56,536 nucleotides of DNA from MGBC114844 sp910585855 (GTDB lineage Bacteria; Bacillota; Clostridia; Lachnospirales; Lachnospiraceae), in assembly GCA_965646165.1 (NCBI GenBank), contig CBFFYP010000018.1, positions 1 to 56,536 of the forward strand, read 5' to 3'. Positions 26,736 to 36,590 of the stretch are shown piece after piece (position 1 is the stretch's first letter; each line of letters opens with the position of its first letter). A program made the position numbers and the translations under genes. Under the pieces are notes generated by a model. It saw only the letters and a list, made by a program, of their open reading frames with translations. It had not been told where the DNA came from and ran no database searches.

Positions 26736-27128
26736 ATGAATGAAAAGAATAGCAATTCGATAGCAGATTTTTTAAAATTTCTTCGGGATACCCAAATGGA
26801 ATATAATATTGTCACACAGACAGAATATGAAGCCGATAGAGAAACACAGGATCTATTACATAGGCTTGAATTAGAAAATGACAGTTACCATGATATGGCA
26901 AAGCTGGCAAAAGCAATGAAAACCGTACGCTGTAAAAGAAGAGAAGCGAAAGATGCTAAGATTGTAATAGAACCGATTATACAGTGGTTAACAGAAAATG
27001 ATAAATTTATCAAAAGTTTGGAACGGTTGTTAGGAGAGGTAAGAAAAGCAGAAAAATCAACGACAAACAGGCATTATATAGATAAAACAGATATTTTAAA
27101 AGAAGTATTAAAGCAGAGAGAACTTTGA
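26736..27128 (+). CDS. Hypothetical protein, 130 aa
   Basis: I do not recognise this protein. It is charged, mostly helical by composition, and has no membrane segment or signal peptide. The middle holds KTVRCKRREAKDAKIVIEP and the end HYIDKTDILKEVLKQREL. The frame can be opened at 26691, but the ATG at 26736 has a better ribosome site (AGAAAGGAAACACAAG). It has its own terminator at 27210-27230. The size and charge pattern recall small phage or plasmid proteins, which is only an impression. Confidence 0.6.
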   Translation: MNEKNSNSIADFLKFLRDTQMEYNIVTQTEYEADRETQDLLHRLELENDSYHDMAKLAKAMKTVRCKRREAKDAKIVIEPIIQWLTENDKFIKSLERLLGEVRKAEKSTTNRHYIDKTDILKEVLKQREL

Positions 27129-27209
27129 GTAAGCAATACTGTTTTTTAACTGGCAAATATATTCAAAACAAAAAAGTTCAGAAAGAGTTATGGTTTCCCG
27201 TTGGTACTT

Positions 27210-27230
27210 GGGCACGGTATTTTCGTGCCC
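27210..27230 (+). terminator. Terminator hairpin between converging genes
   Basis: A 7-bp GC-rich stem GGGCACG/CGTGCCC with a 7-base loop is followed by TAACCTTCTTTT. Outer bases CGTTGG and CCAACG could extend it. It probably serves the hypothetical gene and may also serve the converging C45 gene. Confidence 0.7.
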
Positions 27231-27288
27231 TAACCTTCTTTTCGATTCCAACGTTCCTCTTTTATAAAAAATTAAGCCGGTAATTCAA

Positions 27289-28335
27289 TTATGAAGAAAT
27301 GATATTACACAATCTGTTATCTCGAATAAATTTCTTTTTTCTTGGATCACCTTCTGCACGATAAATAACCAAACTCTTTAAATCAAATATCGAACTCCAA
27401 ACCGTTTCGAAGTCTGGTTCATCATCATATTGGCATATAAAACCATAATCGCCCTTTAAAAGCTGTTTGGTCGTTTCAATATAATCCTCTCTTATATGCC
27501 TCGAAGAAAAACTGTCTATAACCACCTTATATCGCTTATAAGAATTATAATCATTTCCGTTTGTATCATCATATGGCTTCATTTCATCGGATATAAAACG
27601 ATTTACGGTGCAAACGATACTGTCATTGCCAAATACTTCTGCTCCCCGAATTTTTTTAACAGTTGGCGTACTTTCCACTACCGCCATACTGCCACTTTTA
27701 TCTGCAAGCAAAATATTACAATTTGAAGCAATTGGCAGCTTTAAAAGAAGAGCGATTGCCTGTTTTACGCTATTTGCCTTTTCAAGCAGATATCTTACAA
27801 TAAAACATGAATTAAAACCCGCCTGTATTTTTTCAAGATCAGTCATTACAAATGTCATTGCAGCAGCTAATCCATATTCATTTAATCCTTCTTCCCCATT
27901 GATAAAAGAAGAAGTCGTTAAATTAAATCGATTTCCACCTTTTGGTACATAAATTTCACTTTTACTTCCCTCTCTTAAATAAGGCGGCAAATCATTATTT
28001 CTTCCATATATAATCCTGCCGCCTATTGAATATGCAAAAGCAGTACATCCTCGAATTTCAACAGGAATATTATTTTCCAAATTATACATACAGCATCCCA
28101 TACATAACATCCAAGAAACCAAATATAAATATTCTACGCCTATTGTATCGCTTACCCCTTTCATTTCCTCGCATACTTCTGGAAAAAACTCTCTTACTAT
28201 CTTTTCGCTTTTCCTTCCATGTTCTAGTTGAAAGTCATCTAACTGAAGCGGAAAAGAAATTTGACACTTTTTAAAAATTTTTCCTCGTTTTACGCCCATT
28301 TCATAGTGATTGCCCTTTAATCTTAAATGGTACAT
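27289..28335 (-). CDS. C45 family autoproteolytic acyltransferase/hydrolase
   Basis: An Ntn-fold enzyme related to acyl-CoA:6-aminopenicillanate acyltransferase, acting on linear amide bonds. The self-cleavage nucleophile is the Cys in EIRGCTAFAY (Cys97 from the ATG at 28335), followed by YGRNNDLPP, the family's substrate-pocket motif. I choose the ATG at 28335, which overlaps the stop of the AraC-type gene (TAATG) behind AAGGAGG. The frame could also open at 28365. Tight coupling to the regulator suggests inducible breakdown or modification of a small amide. The substrate is unknown. Confidence 0.85.
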   Translation of the reverse strand: MYHLRLKGNHYEMGVKRGKIFKKCQISFPLQLDDFQLEHGRKSEKIVREFFPEVCEEMKGVSDTIGVEYLYLVSWMLCMGCCMYNLENNIPVEIRGCTAFAYSIGGRIIYGRNNDLPPYLREGSKSEIYVPKGGNRFNLTTSSFINGEEGLNEYGLAAAMTFVMTDLEKIQAGFNSCFIVRYLLEKANSVKQAIALLLKLPIASNCNILLADKSGSMAVVESTPTVKKIRGAEVFGNDSIVCTVNRFISDEMKPYDDTNGNDYNSYKRYKVVIDSFSSRHIREDYIETTKQLLKGDYGFICQYDDEPDFETVWSSIFDLKSLVIYRAEGDPRKKKFIRDNRLCNIISS

Positions 28336-29198
28336 TATGTTTCCTCCTTCTTGATAGCTATCCATACCTCGGAATTTCCATATATTGCCTGTCCGTTACA
28401 AATCGGATATACCTCAATATCCGGTAGCTTTGCATATTGATATCCAGAAAACGGCAGCCATTCTAAATAAAATCTTCTAAATACACTTTGTACATCTTCT
28501 TTAAAATTTCCACTATTTTCAAAGACAGCCCATGTAGCCGCAGGAATTTTATATTCATACATTCCTAAAGGTACAGCCGCATTTGTTATAACAGCAATAT
28601 AATAATAAATCTTTTGGGGATTTTCATATATACTGATTCCCAATATATGGTTTTGCTCCTGATCAGCCAAACTACATATTTCCAAAAATTGATTCCCCTG
28701 CAATATGGAATTCCAAAAATCAGGGACTATTCTTAAATTCTCTTCCATATTTTCAGACATTGGAATACGTATTCCTACAATACGCAAAGACGGTTTTTCT
28801 GCAATGTGATATGTCATAGCACTTTCTCCTATGATTTCAATAGAAAACCGAATTGCCGGATATGCCTGAAGAACGCTCCCCATCGTTTTCGCTGCGGCTG
28901 GTGTAATACCATGAACATTTTGGAAAGCTCGATGAAAAGCAGTCGGAGAAGAATATCCATATTTTAAAGCAATATCAATTACTTTACTGTCTGTTCGCTG
29001 CAATTCAAATGCTGCCTGTGTCATCTTCCGGCGGCGGATATATTCCGATAATGATATTCCCGAAACATACGAAAAAATACGCTGAAAATAATAGGGAGAA
29101 CAGCAGGCAATACGAGCCGCTTCCTCATATGATATTTCTTTATCTAGGTTATCTTCTATGTAATCAATAGCTGCTCCAAGTTTTTTTAACCATTCCAT
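28335..29198 (-). CDS. AraC family regulator with GyrI-like effector domain
   Basis: The N-terminal AraC/XylS DNA-binding domain has two HTHs (about 10-105: YEEAARIACCSPYYFQRIF and IDIALKYGYSSPTAFHRAF). The C-terminal part (about 125-285) is a GyrI-like/effector-binding domain of the SoxS-Rob-BmrR type that binds small hydrophobic or cationic compounds. This plan matches Rob-like drug-responsive regulators. The start codon and that of the downstream C45 gene are coupled, so the acyltransferase is probably its main co-regulated partner. Confidence 0.9.
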   Translation of the reverse strand: MEWLKKLGAAIDYIEDNLDKEISYEEAARIACCSPYYFQRIFSYVSGISLSEYIRRRKMTQAAFELQRTDSKVIDIALKYGYSSPTAFHRAFQNVHGITPAAAKTMGSVLQAYPAIRFSIEIIGESAMTYHIAEKPSLRIVGIRIPMSENMEENLRIVPDFWNSILQGNQFLEICSLADQEQNHILGISIYENPQKIYYYIAVITNAAVPLGMYEYKIPAATWAVFENSGNFKEDVQSVFRRFYLEWLPFSGYQYAKLPDIEVYPICNGQAIYGNSEVWIAIKKEET

Positions 29199-29634
29199 CT
29201 TTTTTCCTCCCTGTAAATAAGAATACTCTAATCTAATTTATATTTCCTCTCTTTTTCTGCTATCTTTTGTAAACATAAATATTATACTTCTAAATAAAAA
29301 ATATACTTCTATTTTTTTCTTTTTATGTTCTTTATCAAGTAAATTTTTCACTGAAAGGATGGCAAAAACCCGGCTTCCGCCTGTGTATCCCAACCAGAAA
29401 ATAGAGTCATTATCAAAATTTAATGTAAAAAATCAACTAATTTTGTAAAAATTCAAAATATCCTTGACAAGGGGTAAAGTTTAGGATACAGTTTAACTAT
29501 CAATTCTTCATAACTATTCTTATTAAAGTATATTATAATTAAAAAGAATAGAATTGTTAAATTTATACTTGAAAAAAATTTATTTTATCCCATATAATAT
29601 AAGAAAGGTACATTAAAATAATAAGGATACTATC
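29199..29634. other. Divergent intergenic region
   Basis: 436 bases separate the AraC-type gene (minus) from the Rpn-like gene (plus). It is strongly AT-rich. One good plus-strand promoter lies at 29464-29492. Nothing else can be supported. Confidence 0.5.
29464..29492 (+). promoter_or_regulatory. Promoter of the Rpn-like gene
   Basis: A consensus TTGACA (29464-29469) and TACAGT (29487-29492) are 17 bases apart. The leader to the gene would be about 135 bases. Confidence 0.55.
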
Positions 29635-30537
29635 ATGAGAGAAAAGGACAAAAGTGAAAAATATCTGGAAAACTATAATGATGTTTTTGCAGATATTGTA
29701 AATCATTTATTATTTAAAAAAGAATTGATTCAACCAGAATCTTTAGAAAATGGTTCTACCGAATTTATTTATAAAGCAGCCAATGATCGTTTTTCCGAAC
29801 AAAGACGTGATATTGTAAAATACTGCCGAAAAGAAAATATTTTAATTTCTATTATTGGTATAGAAAATCAATCTCAAATCGATCCCGATATGCCCATTCG
29901 CATTATGGGATATGATTATAGTTCTTATCAGGAACAAATTAAAAATAAAACCAACAGAAGAGTTCCTGTTATCACGATCTGTTTGTACTTTGGAGAGAGA
30001 GAATGGAAAAAACCTTTTTCCCTAAAAGAAATCTTAGATATTCCAGAAGAAATAAAATCTTTTGTACAAGATTATAAAATTCATGTGATTGATGTTCCGC
30101 ATTTAGGAAAAAAAGAACGGGAATCCCTTACCAGTGACTTTCGGGAAGTAGCTGATTTTTTTGTAGGAAAAACCAATGAAAATTATCAACCATCCGATCG
30201 AAAACTCAAACATGTAGAGGCATTTATGACTCTGTTAGAAACTTTTACAAATGATAAACGATATGGAGAAGCAATCGAAAAAATAATTCAAAACAATCAG
30301 AAAGGGGAAATTTCTATGTGTACGATTTTAGATTCTTATATAGAAAAAGGAATTGAACAAGGCATTGAACAAGGCATCGAAAAAGGTATCAAAAAAGGCA
30401 TCGAAAAGGGAAAAAATGAAGAAAGAGAAAAAATGATTCTACGGATGTATCAAAAAGGATTGAATATTTCTGATATTGAAGATATTATGGAAATGCCTGC
30501 ATCAGAAATTAAAAAGTTATTGAATACTCTAAAATAA
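29635..30537 (+). CDS. Rpn family PD-(D/E)XK nuclease / putative transposase
   Basis: A 300-aa protein of the recombination-promoting nuclease type common in multiple copies in Lachnospiraceae. The conserved IGIENQSQID segment (about 80-89, the ExQ version of the PD-(D/E)XK core) is followed by DMPIRIMGYDYSSY. The tail holds short G-I-E-Q/K repeats at about 238-262 followed by a small HTH-like helix pair (KGLNISDIEDIMEMPASEIKKLL). Homologues nick or cleave DNA in a recA-independent manner. The GIEQ repeats are encoded by 12-bp near-repeats that could change in number. The ribosome site is AAGGA. Confidence 0.8.
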   Translation: MREKDKSEKYLENYNDVFADIVNHLLFKKELIQPESLENGSTEFIYKAANDRFSEQRRDIVKYCRKENILISIIGIENQSQIDPDMPIRIMGYDYSSYQEQIKNKTNRRVPVITICLYFGEREWKKPFSLKEILDIPEEIKSFVQDYKIHVIDVPHLGKKERESLTSDFREVADFFVGKTNENYQPSDRKLKHVEAFMTLLETFTNDKRYGEAIEKIIQNNQKGEISMCTILDSYIEKGIEQGIEQGIEKGIKKGIEKGKNEEREKMILRMYQKGLNISDIEDIMEMPASEIKKLLNTLK

Positions 30538-30559
30538 TCTTTTAATTTATAATAAATTT

Positions 30560-30628
30560 ATCGTACAGAGTCACTTTCCTTTGTAATATTTTTGTCAAGT
30601 TCATGATACATCAGAAAGTCTGTACGAT
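30560..30628 (+). terminator. Terminator with long arms after the Rpn-like gene
   Basis: ATCGTACAGA (30560-30569) pairs perfectly with TCTGTACGAT (30619-30628), and an inner CACTTTC/GAAAGT pairing shortens the loop. The right arm is followed by ACTTTTTTCT. It also lies between the converging Rpn-like and acyltransferase genes. Confidence 0.6.
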
Positions 30629-30709
30629 ACTTTTTTCTAAAACAGTTGATAATAACTTTACCATATGATTCTTAAAAATTTAAATAAAATTCTCTACCAA
30701 TTACTCTTT

Positions 30710-31732
30710 TTACAAATGTAATTTATTAGAACTAACTTTTTTATAGATATAATTACCAAATTTCTCTAATGGTTTACAAATCAATAAATCTATAATTGAT
30801 GCAAAAATTAATCCTAATAAAAAAATAATCAAACATTTTAAGGGAAGTATCCAAATATTCTGATAAGGATTTGACTCTAATAGTAAGATTCCATTAGTAG
30901 TAAAATATTGAAAGATCAACATGTGTATCAAATATATACCATAAGTTCTCATAGATACAAAGGCAATTATTTTAGAAAAAATTGGATACCTCCCTTTATA
31001 AATTTTTAAAAATAACAAATAGTAAAGAACACTTCCTATTATCATACTTAAAGCTAATTCTGCTGCTCCATTTACTAAAATCGGATTAGAAAATGTATAA
31101 GCACTATATAATATATTTACTACTATCATTAATACTATAATATTACAGCTTATATTTATCTCTATACGAGAAAGCCTATATCCTAGTATAAAGAAAAATA
31201 TTGTACAATCACCAATAACTGTTACAGGTATTCCAATTGGAATTCCCAATGCCGCTAAAATCTTTATAATACGTCCACAAAAAAACATCAATATCAATAA
31301 TCCATTTAACTGAATATTATTTAAATTCATTAATAATTTCTGTAAAAAGGGTGCTATTAAATAGAGTACAATTAAGCTATATACAAACCACAAGTGTCCT
31401 ATAGAATCACCAGCTATAACTGACAAAAAAGATATACTTTTTCCTTGACTATAATATAATTGATAAACAAACACATAAATCATTAATGGTATGATAAGAT
31501 GTAATAAATGTTTAAAATAAAATTTTTTCCAATCAGTAATAGGATTAGGCAAAATAAAATATCCAGAAAGTATGATAAAACACCATAGTGCTGGTCTTAC
31601 AATACCTTGTACCAACCTCCAAAGTGTTCCATTCAAATCCAAGTGCCCGCTAACATGAATCATTATTACACAATAACAGCAAAAAATTCTTAGTAGATCA
31701 AGAGCATAGTTTCTTTTTTCATCTTTAGCCAT
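30710..31732 (-). CDS. Acyltransferase 3 family membrane protein
   Basis: A 340-aa protein with about ten membrane helices. It starts with the family signature LDLLRIFCCYCVIMIHVSGH, whose His is the proposed catalytic residue. Members O-acetylate or otherwise acylate surface sugars using cytoplasmic acyl-CoA. It is the last gene of the minus-strand glycan cluster, so it most likely decorates that polymer. The ribosome site is GGAGG. Confidence 0.88.
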   Translation of the reverse strand: MAKDEKRNYALDLLRIFCCYCVIMIHVSGHLDLNGTLWRLVQGIVRPALWCFIILSGYFILPNPITDWKKFYFKHLLHLIIPLMIYVFVYQLYYSQGKSISFLSVIAGDSIGHLWFVYSLIVLYLIAPFLQKLLMNLNNIQLNGLLILMFFCGRIIKILAALGIPIGIPVTVIGDCTIFFFILGYRLSRIEINISCNIIVLMIVVNILYSAYTFSNPILVNGAAELALSMIIGSVLYYLLFLKIYKGRYPIFSKIIAFVSMRTYGIYLIHMLIFQYFTTNGILLLESNPYQNIWILPLKCLIIFLLGLIFASIIDLLICKPLEKFGNYIYKKVSSNKLHL

Positions 31733-31800
31733 TTCTAATCCTCCAAATCTTTACTATTAGACTCTCCTATACAAAATCTTTATCAAACAAATAACTTTTC

Positions 31801-31998
31801 CTACTTGTAAAATTTATTTAAATTAATAAACTGCATGAATGTTTTTAAAATACATTTTAATATCACCACTCTAGGAAATCGAACATGATTTTCTTTTAAA
31901 ACAAGAACTCCTTCTTGTATGAATTGTTGATATGCCTTTGCTCCACTTGTACTCAGGAGTAACTCTTTTCCTGCACGAAATTTTACATGGCATGTCAT
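31801..31998 (-). pseudogene. C-terminal remnant of a GT2 glycosyltransferase
   Basis: Sixty-five codons whose segment STSGAKAYQQFIQEG, then LKENHVRFPRVVILK and FMQFIN, aligns with the last 55 residues of the intact GT2 at 34519-35304 (SSTSGFRAYKNSILD, LKENQVKFPRIITFK, FQFINN). The catalytic domain is missing. A short SD-like AAAGAGG precedes its ATG, so it may still be translated. I read it as a leftover of a lost or replaced paralogue. Confidence 0.75.
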
Positions 31999-32057
31999 CC
32001 TCTTTTCTTTTTTATCTTTTAATATATCTATTACCTTTGAATGTGTTCCTAAATGAA

Positions 32058-33374
32058 CTATTTTTCAGGTACAAATTTTTGCTTGTCATAAATACTAATT
32101 TCTCTTCCCAGTTGCACCTCAATCACTTTTAATTCTGTATCTGCAATAATCATATGACGGCTTCCTGCCTGCATAGTCACTACATCTCCTGCCTGAACCG
32201 ACTGTTCCATACCATCTACAAATGTTCTGCCTTTTCCTGAGATAATCGCCCAAATTTCATCTCTTCTATTGTGACTATGATAATTCATTTTTTCTCCCGG
32301 CTTCAGAGTTACCTTAATTATCAAACTTTCTTCCTCCACATCAAGGACACGATAAATTCCCCATGATTTTTCGGCAAACATAATTTGCTGATCGATTTGA
32401 TCCACATAAGGTTTAATATAACTAGACTGCTCTTTATCGGAAACTAAAATGCCATCTGGACTTGCCGAAATTACGACATCTTGCAAACCCATACATAACA
32501 TAGGAATATCCAATTCATTTATTATATGAACATTTTCGCATGTTTCATTTACCATAACATTCCCAACAATTTTTTCTTCCATAGCTTCCGTTATGGTATT
32601 CCATGTCCCCAAATCTTTCCACTGTCCCATAAAACGCATCACTTGAATCTTTTCTTCTTTTTCTACTACTGCATAATCAAAACTGATTTTATTTAACGTA
32701 TCATATTTCGAATATAAATCATTATAATCCGTAAATTCGATTAATTCATGCGCTTTTTTCAATACATAACCGATTTTATATGCAAAAACACCTCCATTCC
32801 ACAAAGCTCCCTGAGAAATATATTCTTCTGCTTTTACAGCATCTGGTTTTTCTTTAAATTCAGTCACTCGACTTACTTTTCCCTTTTCGATTGGAATAAT
32901 ATAACCATACTTCTCACTTGGATAGGTAGGTTCTATCCCCATCAATACAAGATTAGAATCTTCCCGTTCAACTAATTTCTCTAATTCTCTCAATTCTTCG
33001 AAATAATTATTTTCAACGTATGGATCGACGGGACAAACAATCACTACCTCTTCTTCAGACATATTTTTTATATCATGAAGATAGGAAGTTACTAATGCAA
33101 TAGCAGGAAAAGTATCTTTTCGACAAGGTTCCACACATATCCCAACATGATCTCCTAGTTGATTATGTATCGCTGATACCTGTGCTTTTGATGTCGCAAT
33201 AGTAACCATTGCATCCTTATCCACCTCTCTAATTTGATGATATACACGCTGTACCATAGATTCATATTCTGATCCTTTCGATTTAAAAATTTTAATAAAT
33301 TGTTTGGAACGAACATCATTTGATAAAGGCCATAAACGCTTCCCAGAACCTCCTGATAATAGTACAATATTCAT
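32058..33374 (-). CDS. manC: Mannose-1-phosphate guanylyltransferase with cupin domain
   Basis: Makes GDP-mannose from mannose 1-phosphate and GTP. The N-terminal signature is LSGGSGKRLWPLS, with FKEKPD and ALWNGGVF further on. A type II phosphomannose-isomerase-like cupin follows at about 335-430 (SWGIYRVLDV, LKPGEKMNYHSHNRRDEIW), so it may also isomerise mannose 6-phosphate. The 438-aa length is slightly short for the bifunctional type. It supplies substrate to Gmd in the same cluster. Confidence 0.92.
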   Translation of the reverse strand: MNIVLLSGGSGKRLWPLSNDVRSKQFIKIFKSKGSEYESMVQRVYHQIREVDKDAMVTIATSKAQVSAIHNQLGDHVGICVEPCRKDTFPAIALVTSYLHDIKNMSEEEVVIVCPVDPYVENNYFEELRELEKLVEREDSNLVLMGIEPTYPSEKYGYIIPIEKGKVSRVTEFKEKPDAVKAEEYISQGALWNGGVFAYKIGYVLKKAHELIEFTDYNDLYSKYDTLNKISFDYAVVEKEEKIQVMRFMGQWKDLGTWNTITEAMEEKIVGNVMVNETCENVHIINELDIPMLCMGLQDVVISASPDGILVSDKEQSSYIKPYVDQIDQQIMFAEKSWGIYRVLDVEEESLIIKVTLKPGEKMNYHSHNRRDEIWAIISGKGRTFVDGMEQSVQAGDVVTMQAGSRHMIIADTELKVIEVQLGREISIYDKQKFVPEK

Positions 33375-33488
33375 ATCTCTATCCTTTCACTATCCTATAC
33401 TTACCTTATTTCATTAAATATTAAATTTAATATTTTTACAATCCAGATACCAATTATATGTCAAATATAATCTTTCCAATAACACACA

Positions 33489-34427
33489 TCAAGGTAACTT
33501 CTGAAATCTGCTTAAATACCACTGATATGTACTTATTATGCTCTGTTCCAAATCCATTTCTGGTTTCCATCCCATTTTAAAAAGCTTTTCTATATTTAAT
33601 TGCATATGCAATTTCCCTTCTGGTTTACTTGCATCAAAAATAAGTTCTCCCTTATAATCGACTACTTTTTTTATTATTTCTGCAGTTTCTCGAATCGTAA
33701 ATTCATGTCCCCTTCCAATATTGATAACAGGATATTCAGGTGGATAATTCATCAAAAAAATACATGCATTTGCAACATCTTTACTACTTAAAAACTCTCT
33801 ACAAGCATTTCCAGTCCCCCATACAACTACGTTTGGAATATGATTTATCTTTGCCTCATATATTTTTCTTATAAGTGACGGAACAACTCCTGCTTGTTCT
33901 CCATCAAATACGGAATATTCTCCAAAAAAATTACAAGGAATTACTGTAAAAAAATCATCGCTATATTCATGTGCATAATATTGACATAGTTGAAGTCCTG
34001 CCGCTTTTGCTAAAGAATATGGTGTATCTACTTCATTAAGATTTATAAATGTTATATCTTTTTCTTCGAGCGGCATTTTCGCAGAACTTGGATAAAGCAA
34101 TGCACTACATACATTTAGCAATCGTTTACAATGATATTCGTGACTAAATTGCAGTACATTTGTTTCCATCTGAAGATTTTTAAGCATCACTTCTACTGGA
34201 TATTTTCTCTTATATTCAATTCCAGCCGATATAGCCGCCAAAAAAAACACATATTCCGGCTGATTTTTTTCAAAAAATTTTCTTACATTTTCCTGTTTTG
34301 TGCAATCTATATCTGGTAAATCACAGGAAATAATATTTTTATATCCAGAAAATTTTAATTGTACTAAAATTGCATGACCCAAAGCCCCTTTGTTACCAAT
34401 AATACAAATCCTTGCATCCTTCTCCAT
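33489..34427 (-). CDS. GDP-fucose/colitose synthase-like reductase lacking epimerase residues
   Basis: A short-chain dehydrogenase clearly related to GDP-L-fucose synthase: YPSSAKMPLEE, VVVWGTGNACREF and DASKPEGK match. Reductase residues are present (S108, Y137, K141 in YSLAK). The Cys and His that carry out C3/C5 epimerisation in GDP-fucose synthase are replaced: SSC is SAL (L110), and the HVIPALLRR His is Gly180. With Gmd and the ColD-type enzyme it should reduce GDP-4-keto-3,6-dideoxymannose, possibly without C5 inversion, giving a D-configured 3,6-dideoxyhexose instead of L-colitose. The stereochemistry is an inference. Confidence 0.75.
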   Translation of the reverse strand: MEKDARICIIGNKGALGHAILVQLKFSGYKNIISCDLPDIDCTKQENVRKFFEKNQPEYVFFLAAISAGIEYKRKYPVEVMLKNLQMETNVLQFSHEYHCKRLLNVCSALLYPSSAKMPLEEKDITFINLNEVDTPYSLAKAAGLQLCQYYAHEYSDDFFTVIPCNFFGEYSVFDGEQAGVVPSLIRKIYEAKINHIPNVVVWGTGNACREFLSSKDVANACIFLMNYPPEYPVINIGRGHEFTIRETAEIIKKVVDYKGELIFDASKPEGKLHMQLNIEKLFKMGWKPEMDLEQSIISTYQWYLSRFQKLP

Positions 34428-34518
34428 CTTCTTTTTCCTTCCTAATTTTTAATCCCAATCCTTCTTTTCTATTTCTTTTTCCTTCATACAATTTTAATAG
34501 TGTACAATTTTCTAAAAT

Positions 34519-35304
34519 CTATCCTCTTTTCTTTTCCTTTTTCTCTTTCACGTCTATCGAAATATTTCTATTATTGATAAATTGAAAAGCCGTTCTTATA
34601 AAACGTTTGAATGTAATAATTCTTGGAAATTTCACCTGATTTTCTTTTAATGACTTGATACTATCCAGAATAGAATTTTTATATGCTCGAAATCCACTTG
34701 TACTAGAACCACCATAAAACATATAAATCAATACCTCTGGTATATAGGACAACTTTACTTTCCCCTTATTCAAAATTCTTACCATAAACTCATAATCCCA
34801 CGAATATTTAAATTTTTCATTATATAATCCATATTTCTCATAAACTTCTCTCTTTAAATATAAAGTTGGATAGCCCGGCATCCAACCATTTTGTATTTTT
34901 CCTTCCCCCATTTTCCAATAACGTTTTATTTTACTCCCCTCTACATAAAGCAAATCTCCATGAACGCCATCCGTACCATCTCTTTCAATCGTTGTAACTA
35001 TTTTTGTAATCACATCAGATGACGCATAAACATCCCAATAACCACCAATAATATCTCCTGTTGCCATTTTAATTCCCTTATTTGCAGCTTCAAACATGCC
35101 ATGATCTTTTTCTGAGATCCATTTCACTGTTCCTTTAAACTTTTTTTCAAATTCTTTAATGACTTCTACACTATTATCTGTAGAACCACCATCTACAATA
35201 ATACTTTCAATATTTTTATAATCCTGTTTCAATAAAGCTTTTAATGTCTTGGTTAAATTCTCAACCTCATTATACGTAACGGTTATAACTGAAACTTTTA
35301 ACAT
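34519..35304 (-). CDS. GT2 family glycosyltransferase
   Basis: WcaA-like GT-A enzyme. The start is VSVITVTYNEVENL, then IVDGGSTDNS and WISEKDHGMFEAANKGI, all typical. The DXD position is odd: where relatives have GFLNSDD it reads GGYWDVYASSD, so metal binding may rely on shifted Asp residues. The C-terminal 55 residues match the remnant at 31801-31998. The acceptor and donor are unknown. The ribosome site is GGAGG. Confidence 0.85.
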   Translation of the reverse strand: MLKVSVITVTYNEVENLTKTLKALLKQDYKNIESIIVDGGSTDNSVEVIKEFEKKFKGTVKWISEKDHGMFEAANKGIKMATGDIIGGYWDVYASSDVITKIVTTIERDGTDGVHGDLLYVEGSKIKRYWKMGEGKIQNGWMPGYPTLYLKREVYEKYGLYNEKFKYSWDYEFMVRILNKGKVKLSYIPEVLIYMFYGGSSTSGFRAYKNSILDSIKSLKENQVKFPRIITFKRFIRTAFQFINNRNISIDVKEKKEKKRG

Positions 35305-35418
35305 AGTTTTCCTCCATAATATTATTATTTGTTATATCCTATAAATAAACAAATTTCAAAAATCGCATAAATTTAAGAATAATTTATCTTTCGTTCAAAA
35401 ATAGTTACGATTTATTTT

Positions 35419-36588
35419 TTAGATATCGAAAAGAATTTTTCGAAAACAACTGATAAAATAATCAATTCCATTAAAATCCTTTTTACTGTGATTTCCTATA
35501 AAAAATCCATTATCATGAATAAAATTTGCATTCTCCAATGTTCCATATATGCTATAATCCATATAATCGATCACTCTATTTCTAGTAAAATTACCCGCAA
35601 CAATTGGTCTGACTTCAATTCCCAATTCATCCAGTTCTTTTACAATGCGATCTCTCTTTCCTCTATATCTTCCTTCTAAAATAATGGCAAATCCAAACCA
35701 TGAACTGCTTTCGATTTCCTTTTGAATACAAACATCTTCTAATCCAGCCATTTTTTCTACAAAATACTTTGCATTGATTCGCCTTACATCAATAATATGA
35801 TCCATCTTTTTTAATTGCTCTGTACCAACTGCACCTTCCATTTCTATTGGTCTTAAATTAAATCCCGGCAGAATAAAATTATAACTTTCATAAAAACTAT
35901 TTTCACTTTTCACATAAATGCGGCTTTCTTTTGGAAGATTCCTTGTCCATCCATGTGCACGAATCACAAGCATATAATGATACAATTCTTCATCATTCGT
36001 AACAACAAGTCCTCCTTCCATCGTACATAAATGATGAGAATAAAAGGTGGAATACGTACCCAATAATCCGAATGTTCCCAATTTTTTTCCTTGATATTCA
36101 CCGCCTAAAGATTCACAATTATCTTCTATCAATAAAATATTATTTTTTTGACAAATTTCCAGAATCAGATGAAATTCATTCGGATTTCCCAATAAATTTA
36201 CTGCAAATATCATTTTTGTATCAGGAGTAATGGCTTCCTCAATTTTATCTGCTGCAATATTTAAAGTATTCCTATCAATATCCAAAAAACGAATTTTTAA
36301 CCCCATCTGATACAAAGGATAATAGGTGGTACTCCATGAAACTGCAGGAACTAAAACTTCATCCCCCTTCTTTAATTTTCCTGAATATACAAGAGAAGCC
36401 ACGGCAAGCAGATTGGCTGCTGATCCAGAACTAACCATTACTGCATATGCTACATGAAATTTCTTTGCAAACTCTTTTTCAAAATTTTTAACTTCCTCTC
36501 CCATAGAAAATCGATTGGATTGAATCACTCTATTTATTGCATTAATTTCTGCTTTATCCCATGTATCATCACATAATTTGTACTGCAT
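35419..36588 (-). CDS. colD: ColD-like GDP-4-keto-6-deoxymannose 3-dehydratase
   Basis: A DegT/DnrJ-fold PLP enzyme in which the Schiff-base lysine is replaced by histidine: YSHHLCTMEGG at 183-193, compared with K-x5-EGG in the aminotransferases. That substitution defines the 3-dehydratases ColD and RfbH/E1, which remove the C3 hydroxyl. The missing ferredoxin-type partner and the GDP-mannose context favour ColD, which uses PMP and glutamate. It starts 3 bases after gmd. The product would be GDP-4-keto-3,6-dideoxy-D-mannose, the precursor of colitose-type sugars. Confidence 0.85.
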   Translation of the reverse strand: MQYKLCDDTWDKAEINAINRVIQSNRFSMGEEVKNFEKEFAKKFHVAYAVMVSSGSAANLLAVASLVYSGKLKKGDEVLVPAVSWSTTYYPLYQMGLKIRFLDIDRNTLNIAADKIEEAITPDTKMIFAVNLLGNPNEFHLILEICQKNNILLIEDNCESLGGEYQGKKLGTFGLLGTYSTFYSHHLCTMEGGLVVTNDEELYHYMLVIRAHGWTRNLPKESRIYVKSENSFYESYNFILPGFNLRPIEMEGAVGTEQLKKMDHIIDVRRINAKYFVEKMAGLEDVCIQKEIESSSWFGFAIILEGRYRGKRDRIVKELDELGIEVRPIVAGNFTRNRVIDYMDYSIYGTLENANFIHDNGFFIGNHSKKDFNGIDYFISCFRKILFDI

Positions 36589-36590
36589 AC

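Noticed and set aside
29635..30537. Insertion sequence around the Rpn-like gene
   Set aside because: No terminal inverted repeats or target duplication are visible; it has its own promoter and terminator like a resident gene.
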